Origin: CAWDZK01 sp963726615
GTDB lineage: Bacteria > Actinomycetota > Actinomycetes > JACCUZ01
Length of the DNA: 64,000 nt
Direction of reading: 5' to 3'
NCBI GenBank assembly: GCA_963726615.1
Contig: CAVSCX010000006.1
Coordinates: 310,001 to 374,000 of the forward strand
Part shown: one piece after another, positions 41,704 to 48,805 of the stretch
Layout: each line of letters opens with the position of its first letter
Numbering within the stretch: the stretch's first letter is position 1
Position numbers and translations under genes: made by a program
Notes under the pieces: generated by a model
The model's database searches: none
The model's input: the letters and a program-made list of their open reading frames with translations, nothing else
Told to the model about the DNA's origin: nothing

Positions 41704-42335
41704 TGGCGGTCCGGGTCGAGAAGGTCGTCACCTCCGGCACGTTCGCTCTCGACGGTGGCGAGTGGGACGTGGACAACAACGTCTGGCTGGTCGGTGACGA
41801 CGACGAGGTGCTCGTGGTCGACGCGGCGCACGACGCCGGCGCGATCCTCGCCGCCGTCGGCGACCGCCGCATCGTGGCGGTCGTCCTCACCCACGGCCAC
41901 AACGACCACGTCAACGCCGCCGTCGAGGTGGCTGCCGGCAAGGACGCGGAGATCGCGCTCCACCCGGCTGACACGATGCTGTGGGCAGCCGAGTACGGCG
42001 CCGACCTGCACCCGGACATCGAGCTGGCCGACGGCGGTGCCTTCGAGGTCGGCGGCACCCGGCTGGCCGTCCTGCACACGCCGGGTCACTCACCGGGCGG
42101 GATCTGCCTCTACTGTCCCGACCTCGGTGCCGTGTTCTCCGGTGACACGCTGTTCCAGGGCGGCCCGGGCGCCACCGGTCGGTCGTTCAGCGACTTCCCG
42201 ACCATCGTCGAGTCGATCCGCCTCTCGCTGCTCACGCTGCCGATGCAGACCGTCGTCCACACCGGCCACGGCCCCGACACGTCGATCGGCGCGGAGGCGC
42301 CGCACCTCGCCGAGTGGCTCGCACGTGGCCACTGA
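41703..42335 (+). CDS. metallo-beta-lactamase-fold hydrolase partner of MscR
   Basis: The 210-residue protein has the two-zinc motif THGHNDHVNA, later HTPGHSPGG, the bridging Asp in FSGDTLF and final His in HTGHGPDTS, as in glyoxalase-II-type thioester hydrolases. Its ATG shares a base with the mscR stop. This pair is widely conserved in actinobacteria; I infer that it hydrolyses S-formylmycothiol to formate and mycothiol, completing formaldehyde detoxification. Confidence 0.85.
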   Translation: MAVRVEKVVTSGTFALDGGEWDVDNNVWLVGDDDEVLVVDAAHDAGAILAAVGDRRIVAVVLTHGHNDHVNAAVEVAAGKDAEIALHPADTMLWAAEYGADLHPDIELADGGAFEVGGTRLAVLHTPGHSPGGICLYCPDLGAVFSGDTLFQGGPGATGRSFSDFPTIVESIRLSLLTLPMQTVVHTGHGPDTSIGAEAPHLAEWLARGH

Positions 42336-42657
42336 GCACGTCTTCCACCTCGCGCTCGCCTCGGACTGGGAAGCAGCCCGGCAGACCGGCGACTACCGGG
42401 TCTCGACGCGGGGGAAGACGCTGGAGCAGGAGGGGTTCCTGCACGCGTCGTTCGCCCACCAGTGGCAGGGCGTTCACGACGCCTTCTACGCCGACCTCGA
42501 GGAGCCGCTGGTGCTGCTCGAGATCGACCCCGACCTGCTCGGTGTCCCGCTGGTGGTCGAGGCGCCCGAGGGCGCCGACGAGGCCTTTCCGCACATCTAC
42601 GGCCCGCTTCCGGCGGCCGCCGTCGTCGACGCACGACCGGTCCCCGCCCGCGACTGA
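42325..42657 (+). CDS. DUF952 family protein
   Basis: The 110-residue protein matches DUF952: EHVFHLALASDWEAARQTGDYRVSTRGKTLEQEGFLHASF, then FYADLEEPLVLLEIDPDLLG and AFPHIYGPLPAAAVVDARPVP. The His, Ser and aromatic residues in GFLHAS and HIYGPL are the conserved core; the family has no proven function. GTG 42325 overlaps the previous gene by 11 bases. Confidence 0.85.
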   Translation: MATEHVFHLALASDWEAARQTGDYRVSTRGKTLEQEGFLHASFAHQWQGVHDAFYADLEEPLVLLEIDPDLLGVPLVVEAPEGADEAFPHIYGPLPAAAVVDARPVPARD

Positions 42658-42727
42658 CCTTCCGCCGTCGGTCCCGATGTCGTGTGACCTACCCCGCGAT
42701 TCGCCGGGATCCGGTGTGGACGAAGGG

Positions 42728-42757
42728 TTCACGGCTGGGCCCCGACTGCGCTAGAAT
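42728..42757 (+). promoter_or_regulatory. promoter of the DUF222/HNH gene
   Basis: TAGAAT (42752-42757) is a near-consensus -10 element, rare in DNA this GC-rich, with TTCACG (42728-42733) 18 bases upstream as a fair -35. The LexA-type palindrome follows directly, so a bound repressor would cover the transcription start. Confidence 0.6.
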
Positions 42758-42773
42758 TCGAACACACGTTCGA
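42758..42773. promoter_or_regulatory. LexA (SOS) box
   Basis: TCGAACACACGTTCGA is a perfect palindrome outside its central four bases and contains the GAAC-N4-GTTC core of the Gram-positive/actinobacterial LexA site. It begins one base after the -10 hexamer and lies 14 bases before the start codon. 13E12-type HNH genes in mycobacteria are known LexA targets, which supports the call. I infer DNA-damage induction of the following gene. Confidence 0.75.
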
Positions 42774-42786
42774 GTCGGGAGGGCGG

Positions 42787-44307
42787 ATGCGGGAGGGGCG
42801 AGGGTCATTGGTCGACCCGGTGCTGCCCGCCGACCCGGACGCCGTCGACCCGGACGCGGCCGACCCGGACGCGGCCGACTGGGACAGCGCCGCGTGGGAC
42901 CAGGCTTGTTGGGAGGCGTTGGTCGAGGCGGTGGTGGCCACGGGTCCGGAGGAGCGCCCGGGCGAGGAGGCCTTCGACGCGGCAATCTCCGCAGGCGAGG
43001 ACGACGAGTGCTGGCCGCCGCCGGGTCTGCTGGACGAGGCGGAGCCGGGTCCGTTGCTGGCGGACCTGCTGTCGGCGACCGACCTGGATCGCTGCGGGGA
43101 CGCGGATCTGGTGGGCGTGGTGCGGGCGGCCTACCGGCTGCAGGCCTGGGCCGCCGCACTCGAGGTGCGGGCGACCAACGCCCTGGTGTCGCGCTGTGCG
43201 GGCTGGCGCGGGGTGGTCCCGGACGGTGAGCAGGTGCCGAGGGAGTCGGTGTCGGCCGAGCTGGTGGCTGCGGTCGAGGTGGGCTGTGCGCTGGACCTGG
43301 CGCCGGCCACCGCCCGCGCCAGGGTCGGGTTCGCCCGGGAGGTGGACCGGCTGCCCGCGACCCGGGTCGCGCTGGCGGCCGGGGTGATCGACGTGCCGAA
43401 GGCCAGGTTGCTGGTCGAGGAGCTGCGGCCGCTGTCCGACGAGGACGCGCGCGTCGTCGAGCAGCGGGTCGTGGCGGCCGCGGCCGGTCGGACCCGGGCC
43501 CAGCTACGGGACCGGCTGCGCCGCGCGGTGCTGGCGGTCGACCCCACGACCGCGCAGGCGCGGCAGGTGAAGGCGACGGCCGACCGCCGGGTGGAGGTGT
43601 TCCCGCTTCCGGACGGGATGGCCAGCCTCGCCTACCTGGACACCGCTCAGCGGGTGCAGGCGCTGTACCTGTGGCTGTCTGGCCGCGCGGCCGCCGCGAA
43701 GGGCCCGGCCGAGGTTGATGACCGGTCGTTGGACCAGCGTCGGGCCGACGTGCTCGGCGACCTCGGCGTGCAGGGGCTCGCCGGCGAGGACCTGCCGCTG
43801 CGGCACGGCCGCCGCCCGCAGGTCCAGGTCACCGTCGCCGCCACGACCCTGCTGGGGCTGGACGACCGGCCGGGTGGGCTGGCCGGGTACGGGGCGATCA
43901 CGGCGGACACGGCGCGCCGGATCGCCGCTGACGGCACGTGGCGGTGGCTACTCACCGACCCGCGGACCGGCCGGTTCGACGAGCTGTCGGTCGACACCTA
44001 CGAACCGCCGCAGGACATGGTCGACCACGTGGCCGCTCGTGATGTGACCTGTCGCTCGCCCGGCTGCCGGCAACCGGCCTCCCGGTGCGACCTCGACCAT
44101 CGCGTCCCGCACCCGCGCGGGCCGACCGCGGCCGCGAACCTGCAGCTGCTCTGCCGGGCACATCACACCGTCAAGACCCACACCGCGACAGCAGTCGAGA
44201 TCGACGGGACCGCCGGGCTCCGGTTCACCCTGCCCTCGGGCCGGACGTATCACCGGCCCGCCGAGCCGGCCCTCGAGGACGCCGCCACCGATCTCCCACC
44301 GTTCTGA
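42787..44307 (+). CDS. DUF222 / HNH endonuclease family protein (13E12-repeat type)
   Basis: The 506-residue protein has an acidic N-terminus with Asp/Pro/Ala repeats (PDAVDPDAADPDAADWD). The DUF222 helical region follows (VRAAYRLQAWAAALEVRATNALVSR, AGRTRAQLRDRLRRAVLAVDP), then a C-terminal HNH nuclease: CRSPGCRQPASRCDLDHRVPHPRGPTAAANLQLLCRAHH, with zinc cysteines and the DH-N-H catalytic set intact. These are multicopy in actinobacterial genomes; activity and mobility are unproven. Control by a LexA box suggests a DNA-damage response or selfish element. ATG 42787 with GGGAGGG close upstream. Confidence 0.85.
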   Translation: MREGRGSLVDPVLPADPDAVDPDAADPDAADWDSAAWDQACWEALVEAVVATGPEERPGEEAFDAAISAGEDDECWPPPGLLDEAEPGPLLADLLSATDLDRCGDADLVGVVRAAYRLQAWAAALEVRATNALVSRCAGWRGVVPDGEQVPRESVSAELVAAVEVGCALDLAPATARARVGFAREVDRLPATRVALAAGVIDVPKARLLVEELRPLSDEDARVVEQRVVAAAAGRTRAQLRDRLRRAVLAVDPTTAQARQVKATADRRVEVFPLPDGMASLAYLDTAQRVQALYLWLSGRAAAAKGPAEVDDRSLDQRRADVLGDLGVQGLAGEDLPLRHGRRPQVQVTVAATTLLGLDDRPGGLAGYGAITADTARRIAADGTWRWLLTDPRTGRFDELSVDTYEPPQDMVDHVAARDVTCRSPGCRQPASRCDLDHRVPHPRGPTAAANLQLLCRAHHTVKTHTATAVEIDGTAGLRFTLPSGRTYHRPAEPALEDAATDLPPF

Positions 44308-44703
44308 CCGGGCAGTCCACCGCGACAGCATGACCGGCGAACTGATCCGGCACTCTGGATCACACCCTGGACGCCTGGACACCAACGACGGCGCAACGCC
44401 TGCATCGGTGCTTCACCAGTGCGCTGGAGGCAATTGCGCCGTCTTTCGTGTCCCCCGGATCCGTGCCAATCGCCCGTTGTAGAACGAACAGAAGTGCTGT
44501 TCCCGCGCACCAGGTCGGCGGCAGGAACATCCGCGCGCGGGAACCGCCCGAGCGGCGACAGGGGGCGGGGCGGCGATCCCCCTGATGCCGCAGGTACCAG
44601 CTGACGAGCGGCGGTTGCCTGGCTGATCGGCACACTCAGACGGACTGGGAATCTCGGCCCCGGGGGTTCCCGTGCGCCGGCAACGACGCTTCATCTGGCG
44701 TCC
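44308..44703. other. non-coding stretch between the HNH gene and the metzincin gene
   Basis: Nearly 400 bases hold no gene I can support; small open frames on both strands lack similarity. It is somewhat richer in A and T than its surroundings. At 44387-44396 and 44434-44443 lies a perfect 10-bp inverted repeat (GACGGCGCAA / TTGCGCCGTC) followed by TTT. Inside it, GCCT pairs with AGGC and GGTG-CTT-CACC forms an inner hairpin, making a branched structure. Confidence 0.6.
44387..44446 (+). terminator. branched inverted repeat with short T-run
   Basis: The 10-bp perfect outer stem with nested 4-bp elements and a three-base T-run lies 80 bases after the HNH gene stop. It would serve as a terminator for that gene or be a structured small RNA. 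The outer arms are the most reliable part. Confidence 0.45.
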
Positions 44704-45702
44704 ATGTCTGCCGAGGTACGTCCAGTGACGTCACGGCCGCCCGAAGACTTGCCGCAGTCCCCGTCGGGGCGCACACCGCAATGGGTGCGTGACGAGGCGG
44801 CGGGACATTCGATCGCACCGACCCCGTGGCGTACGGCTCCCAGCACGTTCCGCCCGGACGTCGGCAGCCGCCGCCGCGTCAACGCGGTGTCGACGATCGT
44901 GGTGACTGCCCTGCTCGTCGCGGGCTTCGCCTGGTCCTGGACCGGCCACCAGCCGGGGCAGTCATCGACCTCGGGAGCAGCCGCGGTCGCCCAGATCTCG
45001 CCATCCACCGCTGCGGCTCCGGTGCGCAATGGCCCGCCGCCTGGCCTGGAGGAGGTTGCCGCTCCACTGGGCGCACCTGCCCCGCAGGAGCGCACGTCAG
45101 GCTCCTACCGATTCAAGCTCACCCAACGGGAAGCGGCCACGACTCCGGTCGCGTTCAGCCCGTGCCGGCCCATTCATTACGTCGTCCGGCCCGACCACGC
45201 GCCACCGGGCGGCGGCAGCGCGATCAGCCGCGCCATCGCGCTGGTGTCGTCAGCCACCGGGCTCACCTTCGTCGACGACGGTCCGACGAGCGAGCCGATC
45301 GTGCCGCAGCGGGAGCCCTACCAGCCGAGCCGGTACGGCGACCGCTGGGCGCCGGTGCTCATCGCATGGGCCACCGCTGACGAGGTGCCGGACTTCGGTG
45401 TCGACATCGCGGGAGAGGCAGGCTCGCAGACCGTGAGCACCCCGGACGGCACCCGCGTCTACGTCACGGGCACTGTCTACCTCGACGCGGCGAAGGCGAT
45501 CCGGATGCGTCGTCACGGCATGTCTGGCGTCGTGCAGGCGGTCGTCGAGCACGAGCTTGGCCACCTGGTCGGGCTTTCCCATGTGAACGACGCGACCCAG
45601 ATCATGTTCCCGCGTGCCTCTACGCAAGTCCTCTCGTACCAGGCCGGAGACCTGACCGGCCTGGCCGCCCTGGGCGAGGGGCCCTGCACCTCGGAGGTCT
45701 GA
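44704..45702 (+). CDS. membrane-anchored metzincin-like (matrixin) protease
   Basis: The 332-residue protein has a cytoplasmic N-terminus, one membrane span (VSTIVVTALLVAGFAWSW, about 62-79) and a Pro/Ala/Ser-rich linker. A C-terminal extracytoplasmic domain follows with the zinc motif VVEHELGHLVGLSH (HExxHxxGxxH) near residue 281 and a Met-turn-like IMFPRAS. Earlier, FSPCRPIHYVV is typical of actinobacterial matrixin-like proteins. The substrate is unknown. It is bounded by the structured gap on the left and by an oppositely oriented gene on the right. Confidence 0.8.
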   Translation: MSAEVRPVTSRPPEDLPQSPSGRTPQWVRDEAAGHSIAPTPWRTAPSTFRPDVGSRRRVNAVSTIVVTALLVAGFAWSWTGHQPGQSSTSGAAAVAQISPSTAAAPVRNGPPPGLEEVAAPLGAPAPQERTSGSYRFKLTQREAATTPVAFSPCRPIHYVVRPDHAPPGGGSAISRAIALVSSATGLTFVDDGPTSEPIVPQREPYQPSRYGDRWAPVLIAWATADEVPDFGVDIAGEAGSQTVSTPDGTRVYVTGTVYLDAAKAIRMRRHGMSGVVQAVVEHELGHLVGLSHVNDATQIMFPRASTQVLSYQAGDLTGLAALGEGPCTSEV

Positions 45703-45949
45703 CCACTGTCGCCTCCGGCAGGCCAAGCTCGTCCATCGTTGGAACGACCCCGTCTGAGCGGACACGCAGGGCAGGCGATATCCGGCCCTGCCCGCCCCGA
45801 CTCGACGCCAGGTCCGAACCGGATGACAGTCGGGGCGCTGAGAGCCACGTCAGGTATCCGAGCCTCCCATGCGTGGCTGCCCGGCCCACAGCTGCAGGTC
45901 GTGCAGGTGGAACCGGACCGCGAGGTGTCGGGCACCGACCGGGGACCGG

Positions 45950-47116
45950 TCAGACCAGCGCGCGCAGGCCGCGTTTCGCGAGCTGGCCGGCGATGATGAC
46001 CCGCTGGACCTCGCTGGCGCCCTCCCAGATCCGCTCCACCCGTAGCTCGCGGTAGAAGCGCTCGGCGACGTTCTCCCGCATGTAGCCACGGCCGCCGAAC
46101 ACCTGGACCGCCCGGTCGGCGACCCGGCCGGCCATCTCGGACGCGTACAGCTTGGCCATCGAGCACTGGGCGTGGGCCACTTTACGGTCGGCGCCGTCGT
46201 CGATCGCGCGCGCCACGGCGTAGACGAGGGTGCGCGCGGCGAGCAGCTCGGTCACGCTGTCGGCCAGCATCGCCTGGACGAGCTGGTAGTCCGCGAGCGG
46301 CTGCCCGCCCACGACCCGGGACCCGGCGAAGGCGGAGGTCTCCTCGACCAGCCGCTCGGCCGCACCGAGGCAGCGGGCCGCCACCATCAGCCGCTCGAAC
46401 CGGAACCACTCGTGGGCGAACGTCATGCCGTCGCCCTCGGCGCCGACCAGGTGCGTCGCGGGAACCCGCACCTGCTCGAACGCCACGACGGGGTGGTGGT
46501 GAGCGATGGTGTGGGTGTACGTCGGCGTGCGTACGACGCGGACCCCTGCAGTGGGTAGGTCGACGAAGAACATCGCGTGCTCGCCGTCGTGGTCGCCACC
46601 GACAAGGCGAGCCTGGAAGAACGCGTAGGTCGCCTCGTTGTACGACGTCACGTGCCACTTCTCGCCGTCCAGGACGTAGTCGTCGCCGTCTCGGCGGGCG
46701 GTGGCGGACAGGTCGGCGACGTCCGACCCGGCGTTCTCCTCGGTGATGGCGTAGCACTCGACCGCCTCGCCACGGACCGACGGCGCGAGCCACCGCTCCC
46801 GCTGGAACGGCGTCGCCACCGCCGGCAGCCAGCCCGGCGGGGTCGCCATGCACCACGCGAGGGCGTTGGTGACCCGGCCGCCCTGTTCCTGCACCAGCAC
46901 CTGCTGCAGGGTGCTCGACCCCCGACCGCCGTGCTCGACCGGGATGTTCATTGCGGTCAGCCCGAGCGCCCGGGCGCGGTCGCGGTGCGCCGCCTCGACC
47001 TCCGGCGCAAGCCGGCCCTCGTGCATCTCGGCCTCCACCTCGAAGGGCACCAGCTCCTCGGCGAAGCTCCGCGCGGTCCCTTGCACCTCGCGGTCGGCGT
47101 CGGTCAGACCGTGCAT
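45950..47116 (-). CDS. acyl-CoA dehydrogenase family protein
   Basis: The 388-residue flavoenzyme shows CYAITEENAGSDVADLSATA, VLDGEKWHVTSYNEATYAFF, and near the C-terminus VQVFGGRGYMRENVAERFYRELRVERIWEGASEVQRVIIAGQL. The Glu in IWEGASEVQ lies near the usual catalytic position. It is close to acyl-CoA dehydrogenases acting on carnitine-type or short-chain substrates, but the specificity is not evident. It faces the FAD oxidase gene across a TetR-type operator whose -10 (TAGACT on this strand) it uses. Confidence 0.87.
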   Translation of the reverse strand: MHGLTDADREVQGTARSFAEELVPFEVEAEMHEGRLAPEVEAAHRDRARALGLTAMNIPVEHGGRGSSTLQQVLVQEQGGRVTNALAWCMATPPGWLPAVATPFQRERWLAPSVRGEAVECYAITEENAGSDVADLSATARRDGDDYVLDGEKWHVTSYNEATYAFFQARLVGGDHDGEHAMFFVDLPTAGVRVVRTPTYTHTIAHHHPVVAFEQVRVPATHLVGAEGDGMTFAHEWFRFERLMVAARCLGAAERLVEETSAFAGSRVVGGQPLADYQLVQAMLADSVTELLAARTLVYAVARAIDDGADRKVAHAQCSMAKLYASEMAGRVADRAVQVFGGRGYMRENVAERFYRELRVERIWEGASEVQRVIIAGQLAKRGLRALV

Positions 47117-47140
47117 GGCGGGCTCCCGGTGGCGACTCTT

Positions 47141-47156
47141 GACTGACTGTTCAGTC
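47141..47156. promoter_or_regulatory. TetR-type operator, site 1
   Basis: GACTGACTGTTCAGTC has perfect 6-base arms (GACTGA/TCAGTC) around CTGT, and the flanks TTG and TA extend similarity to sites 2 and 3. It lies in the 59-base divergent gap between the acyl-CoA dehydrogenase and FAD oxidase genes. On the - strand TAGACT within it (47158-47153) would be the -10 of the dehydrogenase promoter, so binding would block initiation. Confidence 0.68.
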
Positions 47157-47175
47157 TATGCCAGCGTGACGAGTC

Positions 47176-48375
47176 GTGACCACCCGTCCCCCGAGCACCG
47201 CCGACGCCGTCGTCGTCGGCGGCGGGACTATCGGTGCCTGGTGCGCGGTGTTCCTGCGCCGGTCCGGGCTGCCGCACGTCGTGCTGCTCGAGGCCGACAC
47301 TCTCGGCAAGGGCGCGAGCAGCCGGGCGGCCGGCATGGTGCGCGCCCAGGGCGGCACCGACCACGCTGTCCGGCTCGGCATGTGGAGCCGCGACTTCTAT
47401 GCCAGGCAGCGTGAGGAGCTGCCCCTCGACTCCGGCTTCGTGGCCCAGGGCTACTGCATGCCGTGCTTCACCGATGGCGAGGTCGAGCAGGCGCACACGC
47501 GGATCGCGATGCAGCAGGACCTCGGGCTCGACGTCCGCTGGCTCACGGCCGCCGAGTTCGACGAGCTCAACCCCGCCGTCGCGCCCGGACGCACACTCGG
47601 CTCGTCGTACGCGCCGGGCGACGGCTACATCGACCCGCCGCGCAACGTCCTCGCCTACACGGCTGCGCTCGTCAGCACCGGTGTCGACGTGCGAGAGGGC
47701 GTGGCGTTCACCGGAATGCGCACGGTCGGCGGCCGGGTGACTGGCGTGGCCACGAGCAAGGGCGACATCGCGACCGACCGGGTGGTGCTGACGGGCGGTC
47801 CACAGCTCGCGGATGTCGGGCGCCTCGTCGGCGCCCGGGTGCCGGCGGGTGGCACGCGCCACCAGGTGGTGGTGACGGAGCAGCACCCCGACCTGCTGCC
47901 GGACCGGCTGCCGATGGTCTTCGACGTCCAGGCCGGCATCTACTGGCGGCCGGAGGAGGGCGGGCTCCTGTGGGGGATGAGCAACCCGGAGGAGCCGCCG
48001 GGCGTGGCGCGCGAGTTCGACCACGACTACTTCGCGCTGATGCGCGTGCGGGTCGCTGACCTGGTTCCCGTCACCGGCAAGCTCGGGGTGCGCCGCACCT
48101 GGGCGGCGACGATCGACTTCACTCCCGACCACCTGCCGATCCTCGGGCCGCTGCTGGTCGACGGCGGGCCGGTCGACGGCGCAGTCGTGGCAGCGGCGGG
48201 CGGCCACGGGATGATGTGGGGACCCGCCGTCTCGCGCGCGGCCGCCGACCTCGCGCTCACCGCCCGGACCGATGTCGTCGACGTGACCGACCTCGGCCTC
48301 GACCGCTTCGACGCCGAGGGCCGCAGCCGGCTCGCGCCGGACCCGATCGCCCTGCCCTTCCCCGAGAGGACCTGA
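47176..48375 (+). CDS. FAD-dependent oxidoreductase (sarcosine-oxidase-like DAO family)
   Basis: The 399-residue flavoprotein starts with TADAVVVGGGTIGAWCAVFLRRSGL (FAD fold), then GKGASSRAAGMVRAQGG, YAPGDGYIDPPRNVLAYTAAL and the C-terminal RTWAATIDFTPDHLPILGPL and AAGGHGMMWGPAVSRAAADL. It resembles sarcosine or dimethylglycine oxidase beta-type enzymes more than the PuuB-like pair, so it may oxidise a secondary amine and release an aldehyde. GTG 47176; a cupin gene follows after six bases. Confidence 0.83.
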   Translation: MTTRPPSTADAVVVGGGTIGAWCAVFLRRSGLPHVVLLEADTLGKGASSRAAGMVRAQGGTDHAVRLGMWSRDFYARQREELPLDSGFVAQGYCMPCFTDGEVEQAHTRIAMQQDLGLDVRWLTAAEFDELNPAVAPGRTLGSSYAPGDGYIDPPRNVLAYTAALVSTGVDVREGVAFTGMRTVGGRVTGVATSKGDIATDRVVLTGGPQLADVGRLVGARVPAGGTRHQVVVTEQHPDLLPDRLPMVFDVQAGIYWRPEEGGLLWGMSNPEEPPGVAREFDHDYFALMRVRVADLVPVTGKLGVRRTWAATIDFTPDHLPILGPLLVDGGPVDGAVVAAAGGHGMMWGPAVSRAAADLALTARTDVVDVTDLGLDRFDAEGRSRLAPDPIALPFPERT

Positions 48376-48381
48376 CCTGCC

Positions 48382-48732
48382 ATGACCGCTGTCGCCACCA
48401 CACCGCTGCTGCCGGACGCCTCGCACGTGGGCGAGCTCGAGGACTGGGGCCCGCTCGAAGAAGCCACCGGGCCGGAGATGCACACCTGGGGCGTCACCCT
48501 CTGGGAGGACGGCGACGCGTCGGCCGGCGTCTGGGAGTGCACCGCGGGCCCGTCGCGCTGGGTGCTCGAGACCCACGAGGTGATCCACCTCGTCACCGGC
48601 CGGATGACGGTGACCCCGGACGGGGGAGAGCCCACCGAGGTCAGCGCCGGGGACGTCGCGGTCTTCCCCAAGGGCTGGACCGGGACCTGGGACATCCACG
48701 AGACGGTTCGCAAGGTCTACGCGATCTTCTGA
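48382..48732 (+). CDS. cupin-domain protein
   Basis: The 116-residue cupin_3-type protein has GVWECTAGPSRWVLETHEVIHLVTGRMTVTPDGGEP and VSAGDVAVFPKGWTGTWDIHETVRKVYAIF. This subfamily resembles ureidoglycine aminohydrolase-like small cupins and often accompanies amine-oxidase genes. Its role in the regulon is unknown. ATG 48382; it ends 73 bases from the convergent acyl-CoA ligase gene. Confidence 0.82.
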   Translation: MTAVATTPLLPDASHVGELEDWGPLEEATGPEMHTWGVTLWEDGDASAGVWECTAGPSRWVLETHEVIHLVTGRMTVTPDGGEPTEVSAGDVAVFPKGWTGTWDIHETVRKVYAIF

Positions 48733-48805
48733 GCGCACGATCGCCACGTCGCGAGCGGGTTCCACGACGCCGGCTTCGACCTACCGGCCGAGTGGTCGCT
48801 GCCGG

